Shown piece after piece: positions 9,017-17,188 of a DNA stretch of 64,000 nt (positions are counted from its first letter, which is position 1; each line of letters begins with the position of its first letter). A program made the translations under genes and the position numbers. Below the pieces are notes generated by a model that saw only the letters and a program-made list of their open reading frames with translations, was not told where the DNA came from and made no database searches. This DNA is from Campylobacter curvus (GTDB lineage: Bacteria > Campylobacterota > Campylobacteria > Campylobacterales > Campylobacteraceae): the NCBI RefSeq assembly GCF_013372125.1, contig NZ_CP053826.1, forward strand, positions 1,054,001 to 1,118,000, read 5' to 3'.

Positions 9017-9531
9017 TGAAAAAGGCGCTAAATTTCATCATTTTTGGTCTCATTTGTCTGGGCGTTTTTGGTTGTGCGGCCGGTGCACCGACCAAGCCGT
9101 CCCAGCAAATGAGCACTCAAAGCATAAAAGAGCCAAATTTAAGGCCCGTCTTTTCTATCCTCATAAAAAGTAGTAAAGATAGGCTATATCTTGGCGAGAA
9201 AGAGCGCATTTTTGTGCCTTTCACGCTCGAAGTGAGCGGCGAGCTAAAAGGTGTGGCGATGAGTCACGGCGTAGATATCCAAAAGCAAAACAAGGACGGC
9301 TCGAAAAATATCCTCGCCAAATACGGTTTGAAACTTGATGACGGCGAGAGTATCTACGTCGAAAACACCGGCGTCATCAGGACAAACGCCGATGGTAGTC
9401 GCTACTTCGTGACGATACCTAAATTTGAAACCTACTCGCCAAAATACAAGTGGCTGGAAAAACGGATATTCGTGGGCTATGCGAATAAAACGCCAAATGG
9501 AACGCTACTAACATTTTATGAGCTAAGATGA
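9013..9531 (+). CDS. DUF3237 lipoprotein, paralogue of the preceding gene
   Basis: A 172-residue protein with a lipoprotein signal: hydrophobic segment then VFGC, giving a lipidated Cys at about residue 21. The rest is a DUF3237 domain whose C-terminal block KFETYSPKYKWLEKRIFV is nearly the same as in the upstream gene. One soluble and one membrane-anchored paralogue made from overlapping frames suggests they act together in the periplasm. Function unknown. The stop overlaps the start of the HEAT protein by 4 bp, continuing the coupled operon. Confidence 0.78.
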   Translation: MMKKALNFIIFGLICLGVFGCAAGAPTKPSQQMSTQSIKEPNLRPVFSILIKSSKDRLYLGEKERIFVPFTLEVSGELKGVAMSHGVDIQKQNKDGSKNILAKYGLKLDDGESIYVENTGVIRTNADGSRYFVTIPKFETYSPKYKWLEKRIFVGYANKTPNGTLLTFYELR

Positions 9532-10256
9532 ATGAGATACTTTGTAAGGTGGGTCAAAGTTTGGACGAATTTAAAACGTGGCTAGAGGAGATAAAAAACG
9601 GTAAAAGAGATGATGAGCTAAAATTTGCCGACGTTTTGGGAAAAAGCGAATTTATCTCCTATCACTATGGCTTGCTTTTTGATAAAAATTTGAGCGATGA
9701 TCTCAGACTTAGTCTAGAGATAAAATTTAAACTCCACGCTAAAGCGGGTGAAGATATGCTGCTTGAAAAGCTTCAAAACGCCACAGATGATGAAACGAGA
9801 GCTAAAATTTTATTTATGCTGGGTGCGGAGTCTAAATTTTACAAGGACGAGACTCTCAAATTTGCGCGTGAATTTACTAAAAGCAACGACGATACGCTAA
9901 GGCAAACAGCTCTAATCGTGCTTGGCTGGCTTGGCGGACGCGAGGACTTGAGCTTGCTAGGAGCGCATCTACTAAACGACAAAAACGCCAAATGTAGAGC
10001 ATTGAGCGCATCATCATTTATGCAGATGTGGTTTAGAAAAGAGGATGAAATTTTAAAAAAGACCGCCTTTGAAAGCTTTCAAAAAGCCCTTGAGACGGAA
10101 AGCAACGCTTTCGTACTAGCCTGCATCCTGGACGCCGTAAGGCAGATAGGCAAAACAAAGCTTGGCATATCTCAGCGCGCACTTGATGAGCTAAATACCG
10201 CCGAAATAAACGTCGCAAAAGCAAGAGCGATGCGATTTTTAAATAAAGTCTCTTAA
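9528..10256 (+). CDS. HEAT-repeat-like protein of unknown function
   Basis: A cytosolic 242-residue protein, predicted all-helical, without signal peptide or membrane span. From about residue 60 it shows repeated helical pairs of the HEAT/PBS type (for example DDTLRQTALIVLGWLGG and NAKCRALSASSFM, then NAFVLACILDAVRQIG). Such proteins are scaffolds. It is the last gene of the operon with the two DUF3237 genes (4-bp overlap). I do not recognise a specific family; the HEAT call rests on periodicity and the alternating small/hydrophobic residues. Confidence 0.65.
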   Translation: MNEILCKVGQSLDEFKTWLEEIKNGKRDDELKFADVLGKSEFISYHYGLLFDKNLSDDLRLSLEIKFKLHAKAGEDMLLEKLQNATDDETRAKILFMLGAESKFYKDETLKFAREFTKSNDDTLRQTALIVLGWLGGREDLSLLGAHLLNDKNAKCRALSASSFMQMWFRKEDEILKKTAFESFQKALETESNAFVLACILDAVRQIGKTKLGISQRALDELNTAEINVAKARAMRFLNKVS

Positions 10257-10381
10257 AACCCTTTAACGCCTCCGACCTTTTTGCTCGCCAGCAGCGCATG
10301 AGACGAAAATGATAAATTTTGGCAGAGCCGCTCATGGATAAGGTAAAAAATTTTAAATTTTACGTAGCTTGATAGCAAATT

Positions 10382-11182
10382 TCACTTTATCTCAAGCATT
10401 TTATCGAGCCTAGCCAGATAGCGCTCTATCCGTGCCAGCTCGCCTTTATCGCAAATTTTAACGTCCGAGTAAAAATACTCCACGCTTTGCCCCTTGCCAT
10501 GGGCTAAATTTAGCCTTGAAAGCTCACTTATCAGCTTATTTATCGTGCCTTCGTTGCCATCTATCAGGCTCACGCCGGTCGGTAAAATTTCGCGCAGGCT
10601 ATCTTTGAAATAGTTAAAATGCGTGCAGCCAAGCACGAGCGCGCAGTAGTTTTGAAGCTTGAATTTCGCAAATTCCTCGCGCAGATACTCTTTTACTTCG
10701 TCGCAAGCAAAATTTTCGTTTTCGGCAAATTCCACGAGACGAGGAAGTGCTAGCACATCTACCAAATGCTCGCTATCCACGCGCTCGATAAGCTCTTTTA
10801 GCTTTGCTCCTCGCGCGGTGAGGGGCGTAGCGATGACCAAGGTGCGCAAGGAGGCTGAATTTTCGCCTTCGCGGTTTAGATCGGCGGCCTTTTTCACCGC
10901 AGGCTCCATGCCGATGATCGGCAGGTCAAATTTCGCCCTAAGCTCGTTTATCGCGGCGCTTGTTGCGGTGTTGCAGGCGATGACGATGGCGTTTGCGCCT
11001 TGATCGATCAAAAATTTCACCGCATGAGAGCTGAATTTTAAAATCTCGTCTTTGCTTTTTAGTCCGTAAGGGACGTTTTTCCTGTCCGCATAATATAAAA
11101 ACTCCTCGTTTGGCAGCTTTTTTAGCGCTTCGTTCAGTACGCTAAGACCGCCAAGACCGGAGTCGAATATCCCTATTTTCAT
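10382..11182 (-). CDS. murI: Glutamate racemase MurI
   Basis: Converts L- to D-glutamate for peptidoglycan. The start at 11182 gives 266 residues beginning MKIGIFDSGLGG, the canonical N-terminus, with AAAGGAAAA just upstream; a longer open frame exists but adds 21 residues unlike the family and runs into the promoter. The two catalytic cysteines are visible in ACNTATS (Cys70) and LGCTHF (Cys186). It is divergent from xerH, with facing -10 boxes in the 90-bp gap. Confidence 0.95.
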   Translation of the reverse strand: MKIGIFDSGLGGLSVLNEALKKLPNEEFLYYADRKNVPYGLKSKDEILKFSSHAVKFLIDQGANAIVIACNTATSAAINELRAKFDLPIIGMEPAVKKAADLNREGENSASLRTLVIATPLTARGAKLKELIERVDSEHLVDVLALPRLVEFAENENFACDEVKEYLREEFAKFKLQNYCALVLGCTHFNYFKDSLREILPTGVSLIDGNEGTINKLISELSRLNLAHGKGQSVEYFYSDVKICDKGELARIERYLARLDKMLEIK

Positions 11183-11204
11183 AAATTTTCCTTTGAAAGT
11201 CGTT

Positions 11205-11210
11205 ATTATA
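11205..11210 (-). promoter_or_regulatory. -10 hexamer of murI promoter
   Basis: ATTATA on the plus strand is TATAAT on the minus strand, 23 bp upstream of the chosen murI start. This position supports the shorter start, since the longer open frame would begin upstream of it. Confidence 0.45.
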
Positions 11211-11233
11211 ACCCAAAGATAGATAAAATCCGC

Positions 11234-11239
11234 TATAAT
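11234..11239 (+). promoter_or_regulatory. -10 hexamer of xerH promoter
   Basis: Perfect TATAAT 33 bp upstream of the TTG start of xerH, divergent from the murI promoter. Confidence 0.5.
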
Positions 11240-11272
11240 TTTCAAAATTCTAAATTTTCAAAGGAAAATCGC

Positions 11273-12334
11273 TTGAAATACGCACTTGACTGTAAAGGTA
11301 GTTTTGAAAAGTCTATGCTTTTTTGGCTTATTAGATACGTGAAATTTAAGCTTAGCTCGCTTTCAAATAAGGAGCTAAGAGAGCCAACCGCTCTAGCCTC
11401 GGTAAACTACGCACTAAATCGCAAGATAAAGACGATAAACGAGCTTGATGGGCTTGTAAAAACAGCTAGAAACGCCGGACTAACTGGCATAAACACATAC
11501 TTTAACCCGCTTAAAAAAATTTACGAGGCGCTTTGCTTTTATGAGCTTGACAGTCTAAAGCGCATAGATGAGGAGCTTTTGAGTGAGGTTTTGGCGAGCG
11601 TGACCGGCGGACTGAGCGACGCGAGCAAAAAAAATTATAGAATTTCAGTTATAAATTTCTTCTCGTTTTTAGACAAGCAAAACGAAGAGGACGGCAAGTC
11701 GCATGTCTTTGACGTAAATTTAAAGCATTGGGGCGGCATAAGCGGCTCAAAGGGGCAAAAACTGCCTGAATTTATGAGCGAAGAGGAGGTCAAGAAATTT
11801 CTAAACGCCATCGATATGGCGGACTTTAAAGTAAATACGAATCGCAACCGTCTAATCATAAAAATCATCGTCTTTACCGGCATTCGCGTTAGCGAGGCGC
11901 TAAATTTGAAACGAAAAGACATCAGCGAAGACGGCGAGCTTTACGTCATCAGGATCCGCGGCAAAGGCAACAAATATCGCATCGTGATGATAAAAAGGGC
12001 GCTCATAGAGGATCTACTGGACACGATCGCCATAAACTACATCAACAAAGAGGGCTATCTTTTTATAAACAAAAAGGGCACACGTCTGACACAAGCGTAT
12101 GTCAGCCGCATCGTTGAGCAGATTTTATTTCGCGCTGGCATCCGCAAAGAAAAAAACGGCGCTCATATGCTGCGCCACACCTTTGCTACGCTGCTTTATA
12201 AAAAGCAAAAAGACCTCGTGCTGGTGCAAGAAGCGCTCGGTCACGCCAGCCTAAACACTTCTAGAATTTACACTCACTTTGACAACGACAAGCTCAAGCT
12301 GGCCGCGCAGGTAGCGCAGGATCTTAGTGAATAA
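11273..12334 (+). CDS. xerH: Tyrosine recombinase XerH
   Basis: Site-specific recombinase that resolves chromosome dimers; Epsilonproteobacteria use one protein, XerH, rather than XerC/XerD. The 353-residue product has the SAM-like N-terminal domain and the catalytic residues Arg205 (FTGIRVSEAL), Lys in GKGNK (about 231), His298 and Arg301 (HMLRH), His324 (LGHASL) and nucleophile Tyr333 (RIYTHF). The length, with an N-terminal extension over XerC/D, fits XerH. Translation starts at TTG after AAAGGAAA. It sits divergent from murI and upstream of ftsW. Confidence 0.93.
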   Translation: MKYALDCKGSFEKSMLFWLIRYVKFKLSSLSNKELREPTALASVNYALNRKIKTINELDGLVKTARNAGLTGINTYFNPLKKIYEALCFYELDSLKRIDEELLSEVLASVTGGLSDASKKNYRISVINFFSFLDKQNEEDGKSHVFDVNLKHWGGISGSKGQKLPEFMSEEEVKKFLNAIDMADFKVNTNRNRLIIKIIVFTGIRVSEALNLKRKDISEDGELYVIRIRGKGNKYRIVMIKRALIEDLLDTIAINYINKEGYLFINKKGTRLTQAYVSRIVEQILFRAGIRKEKNGAHMLRHTFATLLYKKQKDLVLVQEALGHASLNTSRIYTHFDNDKLKLAAQVAQDLSE

Positions 12335-12391
12335 TATGTTTGTAAGTCATTTTTCACTATACTCGCTAACTATAAAAAGTCGGAGTAAATT

Positions 12392-13552
12392 TTGGCAGTC
12401 GATAAGATAATCTTTTACCTTTGCGTCACGCTGATCACGATCAGTATCATATTTTCACTCTCACTGCCCGTATTTACCGTACTTTTTTTCAACTACGAGG
12501 AGTATCACTTTTTTATCCGTCAGTTTGCCGTCGGCTGCATCGGAGTATTTTTGATGTGGTGGCTCTCGCGGCTAAATCCGGACAAGGCTCTAGTTTGGAT
12601 AGGATTTGGACTTTTTGGGCTTTGCATCATCGCGATGGGGCTCATGCACGCCCTACCCGCCTCTATGGTGACTGATGCGGGCGGTGCCAGACGTTGGATC
12701 AGACTGCCCGGCTTTTCGCTCGCACCAGTCGAGTTTTTTAAGATCGGCTTCGTTTATTTTCTAGCGTGGAGCTTCACGCGAAAGATAGACGATAGCAAAA
12801 AGAGCCTAAAAGACGAGCTCAAGCTGCTTTTACCTTACATTTGCGTCTTTCTCATCGTAGTTTATCTGATCGCCGTGCTTCAAAACGACCTTGGTCAAGT
12901 GATCGTCCTGGCGCTTACTTTTGTTACGATGGCACTTTTTGCCGGAGCTAGCGCTAAAATTTTCAGTATCGGGATTTTGGGCGCGGCCTTTATTATGACG
13001 ATCGCGATCGTAAGCTCCGAACATAGAATTTTACGTATCAAGTCATGGTGGGGCACGATACAAGGCATGGTCCTTTCCTTGCTACCAGATAGCGTGGCCG
13101 ATGTCTTACGCGTGGCTGACGCTCCGGAGCCTTATCAAATTTCACACTCGCTAAATGCCATAAAACACGGGGAATTCTTTGGTGAGGGGCTGGGAGCCGG
13201 GATATTTAAGCTTGGCTTTTTAAGCGAGGTGCACACGGACTTCGTGCTAGCCGGCATCGCCGAGGAGATAGGCGTATTTGGGATACTTTGTATCGTAGCG
13301 ATCTTACTCACCTTGCTTTATAGGATCTTTAGAATTTCAGCCCGCAGCGAGAATAAGGTCTATCATCTCTTTTCGCTTGGTATCGGCCTCATCATCTCGT
13401 TTTCATTTTTGATGAACAGCTACGGTATCACGTCCATAACCCCGATAAAAGGTATCGCAGTACCCTTTTTAAGCTACGGAGGAAGCTCGATCCTAGCCAT
13501 TTGCATCGGCATCGGCATGGTGCTGATGGTCAGCAAAAGGGCTAATCTATGA
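12392..13552 (+). CDS. ftsW: Septal peptidoglycan polymerase FtsW (SEDS family)
   Basis: Multi-spanning inner-membrane glycosyltransferase of the SEDS family, 386 residues, with about ten predicted spans. Diagnostic segments include GGARRWIRLPGFSLAPVEFFK near residue 100, the ENDLGQ-like region seen as QNDLGQ, GEGLGAGIFKLGFL and the C-terminal PFLSYGGSS. Its position directly upstream of murG (4-bp ATGA overlap) favours FtsW over RodA. The start is TTG with a weak GGAG upstream. It probably acts with a class B PBP at the divisome. Confidence 0.9.
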   Translation: MAVDKIIFYLCVTLITISIIFSLSLPVFTVLFFNYEEYHFFIRQFAVGCIGVFLMWWLSRLNPDKALVWIGFGLFGLCIIAMGLMHALPASMVTDAGGARRWIRLPGFSLAPVEFFKIGFVYFLAWSFTRKIDDSKKSLKDELKLLLPYICVFLIVVYLIAVLQNDLGQVIVLALTFVTMALFAGASAKIFSIGILGAAFIMTIAIVSSEHRILRIKSWWGTIQGMVLSLLPDSVADVLRVADAPEPYQISHSLNAIKHGEFFGEGLGAGIFKLGFLSEVHTDFVLAGIAEEIGVFGILCIVAILLTLLYRIFRISARSENKVYHLFSLGIGLIISFSFLMNSYGITSITPIKGIAVPFLSYGGSSILAICIGIGMVLMVSKRANL

Positions 13553-14577
13553 TAGTCATCAGCGGAGGCGGCACGGGCGGACATCTAGCCATCGCGAAAA
13601 GCTTTTGCGAGGAGCTAAATTCGCGCGGCGAAAAGCCTATATTTATCGGTTCGACTCAAGGTCAGGATAAAATTTGGTTTGAAAACGATGAAAATTTCGC
13701 TATGAAATTTTTCCTAAAAAGCAGCGGCGTAGTAAACAAACGAGGCTTTGCAAAGCTCGCTTCGCTGCTAAATATCATAAATTTAGCCTTTAAATGCCGC
13801 AAAATTTTCAAAGAAAACAAGGTGCGAGCCGTGATTAGTGTCGGCGGATATTCGGCTGCTCCGGCTGCATTTGCGGCTATACTTTCTGGCGTGCCGCTTT
13901 TCATACACGAGCAAAACGCCGTGACCGGCAAACTAAATAAAATTTTAGCTCCATACGCCAAGGGCTTTTATAGCTCTTACGACGAACTTAGCCCTTGCGA
14001 TTACCCTGTCGCGAAGAAATTTTTCGATAACGCCAGGATCAGGAGCGAGCTTAAGACTATACTATTTTTAGGCGGCTCTCAAGGCGCAAAAGCGATAAAC
14101 GAACTGGCTTTAAATTTAGCCGTCCGGCTAAAGCAAAGAGGCGTAAAGATCATCCATCAATGCGGCAAAAACGCATTTGCCGAGCTGAAAGAAAGATACG
14201 AGGCTCTTGGGCTAAATTCTAGCGATGTCGAGCTGTTTGACTTTAGCAAAGAGATAGAGCTTAAAATGCAAAAGGCCGACCTTGCCATAAGCCGCGCAGG
14301 AGCGAGCTCACTTTGGGAGCTTTGCGCAAACGCTCTGCCGGCGATATTCGTGCCATTTCCGTATGCGGCAGGCGATCATCAGTATCACAATGCTAAATTT
14401 TTACTGCAAAAAGATATCGCCAAAATTTGTCTGCAAAATGGCGACAGTGTGGATAGCGACGAAATTTTAAAGCTTATAGAAGGGTTTGACATACACGCAA
14501 GCTCGCAAGCGCTAAGCACCATAATCGGTAAAAACGGCGCAAAGCAGATAATAGATAAGATCACGAGCCGAATTTAG
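13549..14577 (+). CDS. murG: UDP-GlcNAc:lipid I transferase MurG
   Basis: Peripheral membrane glycosyltransferase that makes lipid II. The 342-residue product starts with the phosphate-binding loop ISGGGTGGH (residues 4-12) and has the second G-loop LGGSQGAKAIN and the donor-binding ISRAGASSLWEL and PFPYAAGDHQ segments. It overlaps ftsW by 4 bp. It converges on the next, minus-strand gene with a 4-bp overlap of stop codons. Confidence 0.96.
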   Translation: MIVISGGGTGGHLAIAKSFCEELNSRGEKPIFIGSTQGQDKIWFENDENFAMKFFLKSSGVVNKRGFAKLASLLNIINLAFKCRKIFKENKVRAVISVGGYSAAPAAFAAILSGVPLFIHEQNAVTGKLNKILAPYAKGFYSSYDELSPCDYPVAKKFFDNARIRSELKTILFLGGSQGAKAINELALNLAVRLKQRGVKIIHQCGKNAFAELKERYEALGLNSSDVELFDFSKEIELKMQKADLAISRAGASSLWELCANALPAIFVPFPYAAGDHQYHNAKFLLQKDIAKICLQNGDSVDSDEILKLIEGFDIHASSQALSTIIGKNGAKQIIDKITSRI

Positions 14578-15311
14578 GCTAAATTTTCGCCTATCGCAGT
14601 GGCTTTTAGCTCGCGCAACTCATAGATCAGATAGTGATATATCAGCTCGTTCGTCCTTAGGCTTTTGCCGCTAAATACCGGATTTATCATCGCCATTATC
14701 TTGTCCGTGATGCCCGCTATCTCGACTAGCAAAAGCTCGTCGTCTCTTTTTTTGGCGATGATTATGCAGTTTGAGAAAAACGTGAAAATGGTCTTGAAAT
14801 TTTCAAGCACGACGTTTGAGATGACTTGCGAGTCAAGATGCAGTATCTTTTTCATCCTGCTTTTTAGCTTTAAAAGCCCGGCTAACAAAGATTTTATCTT
14901 GGCTTTTTGCGCAGCATCTTTGAAAAATAGGCTTTTTTTACTATTTTTTACCAGGATTTGATACTCGACGACTAGAATTTCCATTATGTTTTGTATATTT
15001 TTTAGGCTCTCTTGGAGGTTTTTGTTCGCATCGAGGCTCACTCCGGCCTTTTCTATTTTATAATATATGCTAGTCTTGGTTTGTTGCAGATACGAGCTGA
15101 TATTTTCGTAATAATCGTCCGTATCAAATACGTTTTTGAAAAAAACGCTCTCTTTTTCGCCGCCTTGGATCTTTTTTTTCAGCCTCTCAGCATTTGAGTT
15201 AAACTCAAACACATCGATACAAGGCTCGACCTCTCCAAGCCCGTTATTTTCGAGGACATCGAGCTTTTCATTGAGCGCATCGACTTGATCTTTTATATTT
15301 TTGTAGTCCAT
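14574..15311 (-). CDS. Conserved hypothetical, helical/coiled-coil protein
   Basis: I take the start at 15311 (MDYKNIKDQ, preceded by AGAGAAGA), giving 245 residues. A longer open frame would run through the tRNA gene and is rejected. The product is predicted to be almost wholly helical with a short coiled coil at residues 1-20, charged segments and no membrane span or known catalytic motif. It converges on murG and is probably expressed alone downstream of the tRNA. No family is recognised. Confidence 0.7.
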   Translation of the reverse strand: MDYKNIKDQVDALNEKLDVLENNGLGEVEPCIDVFEFNSNAERLKKKIQGGEKESVFFKNVFDTDDYYENISSYLQQTKTSIYYKIEKAGVSLDANKNLQESLKNIQNIMEILVVEYQILVKNSKKSLFFKDAAQKAKIKSLLAGLLKLKSRMKKILHLDSQVISNVVLENFKTIFTFFSNCIIIAKKRDDELLLVEIAGITDKIMAMINPVFSGKSLRTNELIYHYLIYELRELKATAIGENLA

Positions 15312-15379
15312 CTCTTCTCTTTGATTTTTTGCGTATTTTACTATAAATTTTGTAAAAGGGTAAGAAATAATTGCATAAA

Positions 15380-15456
15380 TGGTGCGCCCGAAGGAATTCG
15401 AATCCCTGACCTTTTGAACCGCAATCAAATGCTCTATCCAGCTGAGCTACGAGCGC
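15380..15456 (-). tRNA. tRNA-Arg (anticodon GCG)
   Basis: Minus-strand cloverleaf of 77 nt with encoded CCA. The acceptor stem GCGCTCG pairs with CGGGCGC, the D-arm is GCTC...GAGC, the anticodon stem TTTGA/TCAAA encloses loop TTGCGGT (anticodon GCG, reading CGC and CGU), and the T-arm contains TTCGAAT. The discriminator base is A. Confidence 0.93.
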
Positions 15457-15565
15457 ATCATAAAGAAGTTGTGATTTTAGCCAAAGTTTTCTTAAATTAC
15501 GCATATATTAAAATTTTATTGCGCTTTTAGGCAAAAATCAGTATCTTTACACAAATAAAGGAGCA

Positions 15566-15754
15566 ATGATGAACGATTTTTTCGATAGTTTAAAAGAGAT
15601 AAAAAAGGAGCTTGCAAAGGAGCAAAATTTAACCCCAAAGACAGCAAAACAAAGCCAAACTCACACGAAAGAAGAAGCCATCAAACACAAACAAGACAGG
15701 CTAAAAGACGAGTTTCTAGCATATATAAAAAATAGCGATATCAGAAAAATTTAA
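15566..15754 (+). CDS. Small conserved hypothetical protein
   Basis: A 62-codon frame with a strong Shine-Dalgarno (AAAGGAG). There are two successive ATGs; the second (15569) has better spacing, giving 61 residues. The product is highly charged, rich in Lys, Glu and Gln, with FFDSLKEIKKELAKE at the start, predicted helical and soluble. It overlaps the 3' end of the converging FMN-binding protein by 4 bp. Function unknown; reality is supported by the ribosome-binding site and codon usage like its neighbours. Confidence 0.6.
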   Translation: MMNDFFDSLKEIKKELAKEQNLTPKTAKQSQTHTKEEAIKHKQDRLKDEFLAYIKNSDIRKI

Positions 15755-16266
15755 TGTAAAATTTTAGCCTTCGCACTCATACTTTGTATCTTAAATTCAT
15801 ATATCTTAGTGATGCCAAGCGACGCTTTTATCGCAGTATCAAAGCCGCTCATATACCGCGGCGTGTATTTCTCGCAAAGTATTTTTAGGGCGTGTATCTT
15901 TCGCTCGTCGTCTACGACTTCATATACTTTCGTTTTTAGTATCGCACCTTTGTATTCGGTTGTGAAAATTTTACTTCCAAGCGCCCTACCATCGTCTTTT
16001 ATCGCTTCAAATTCCGCTTGGCTTGGCTGCGGGACATGGTTGTAACTCACACAAACCATCGTCACATCACGCCCGTCTTTTAGCAGCTCGCTTTTCATGC
16101 CGCTCCTGGCACCGTGTATAAAAATGCTCATGCCTTCGCGCACTATCGAGATAGGGATGCTAAAAATTTCGCCCTCGTCATCTATCAAGCTTATGGTCGC
16201 GTACTCGCAGTCATCGACTATCTCTAGTGCGTCTTTGTCGCTTAGCCGCCTGTCTTTTCGTCTCAT
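15751..16266 (-). CDS. Pyridoxamine 5'-phosphate oxidase-like flavin-binding protein
   Basis: A cytosolic 171-residue split-barrel protein. The N-terminus MRRKDRRLSDKDALEIVDDCEYATISLID and the following FSIPISIV...IFIHGARSGMKSELLKDG are typical of the NimA/PNPOx-like flavin nucleotide-binding family, where the His in the HGA segment and basic residues contact FMN. The C-terminal region includes an ALKILCEKYTPRYM segment that is common in this subgroup. The substrate is not predictable; 5-nitroimidazole reductase-like or haem-related roles are known for relatives. Confidence 0.82.
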   Translation of the reverse strand: MRRKDRRLSDKDALEIVDDCEYATISLIDDEGEIFSIPISIVREGMSIFIHGARSGMKSELLKDGRDVTMVCVSYNHVPQPSQAEFEAIKDDGRALGSKIFTTEYKGAILKTKVYEVVDDERKIHALKILCEKYTPRYMSGFDTAIKASLGITKIYEFKIQSMSAKAKILH

Positions 16267-16358
16267 TTTTATCCTTTAAATTTTCGTAATTTTAGCCTAA
16301 AATTTTTAATCTTGGAACGTTTATTGCTTAAAATTTGCATATTTAAACGGAGAATTTT

Positions 16359-17186
16359 ATGAACATAACCCATACGCTCGAGTCTTTAAGCATCCAAACC
16401 GACGATGACGCACTATTTTGCGAGCTTCGCGACCTGATAAGCAAAAATTTCAGCAAAACTCTCGCCAACAAAGGCAAGATCATATCCTTTTACGAAGAGA
16501 ACGAGATGCCTCAGCGCAGGTGCTTTTTAAAATTTATAAAAAGACTTTACGAGAAGCAAAACAGCGACGAGCTTGATATAAAATTCGCCGAATACAAAAC
16601 GATAAAACTCGGATACGCGCCTAAAAACGCTCTGGCAAATCTGCTAAGCATCGATGTGAGCTTTATAAAAGACGAGGTAAATTTCTCGCTAAACAGTGCT
16701 CCAAAGGTATTTGCAAGTTACATTTTACAAAGCTTCAAAGACAATGCAAGTAGTCTCGATGAAAAAACGAATACCCTTCATATAAAAATCAAAAACGAGA
16801 GTGATTTTAACGTGCTTTCGATGCTATTTTCCAGGCGAGAACATCTGAAATTCATAGTGGATTTTAACTTTGACGAGTCGAAATTTCAAAATTTCAAGCG
16901 AAATTTCAAGGTTCAAAACTCATCTAAATTTATAAACCGCTTCTCCGCGCTAGCCACGTTGCTTGAGGAAAATTTTGAAATTTTAGGCTGCGAGAAAGGC
17001 GACGGCTTCGAGCAAATACGCGAAAGCTACCTCGCCCTCGTAAAGATCTACCACCCAGACCGCCACAACAACAAGCCAGAAAACATAAAAAACGAATACC
17101 GTAAGAAATTTGAAAAAATTCAAAACGCTTACGAGAGCCTAAAGCCTTTCTTTAAGACTCAAGAGGCCTTTGTCAAGGTCGGATAA
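16359..17186 (+). CDS. J-domain protein with C-terminal DnaJ domain
   Basis: A 275-residue cytosolic protein. The last ~65 residues form a J-domain with the invariant HPD tripeptide (KIYHPDRHNN) and the flanking helices (FEQIRESYLALVK and FEKIQNAYESLKPF), so it should stimulate a DnaK ATPase. The N-terminal 200 residues are not a recognised domain. A C-terminal position of the J-domain is atypical relative to DnaJ and suggests a specialised co-chaperone. It is convergent with rpoN; the stops are only 2 bp apart. Confidence 0.8.
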   Translation: MNITHTLESLSIQTDDDALFCELRDLISKNFSKTLANKGKIISFYEENEMPQRRCFLKFIKRLYEKQNSDELDIKFAEYKTIKLGYAPKNALANLLSIDVSFIKDEVNFSLNSAPKVFASYILQSFKDNASSLDEKTNTLHIKIKNESDFNVLSMLFSRREHLKFIVDFNFDESKFQNFKRNFKVQNSSKFINRFSALATLLEENFEILGCEKGDGFEQIRESYLALVKIYHPDRHNNKPENIKNEYRKKFEKIQNAYESLKPFFKTQEAFVKVG

Positions 17187-17188
17187 AT

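Noticed and set aside
10033-10335. Minus-strand open frame of 100 codons over the HEAT gene 3' end
   Set aside because: It opposes a supported gene, lacks a ribosome-binding site, and has an atypical Arg-rich composition.
12335-12391. Possible difH site next to xerH
   Set aside because: The 57-bp gap has stretches such as AAGTCATTTTTCAC, but I could not find two arms in clear inverted symmetry with a 6-8 bp centre. Not enough to call the site.
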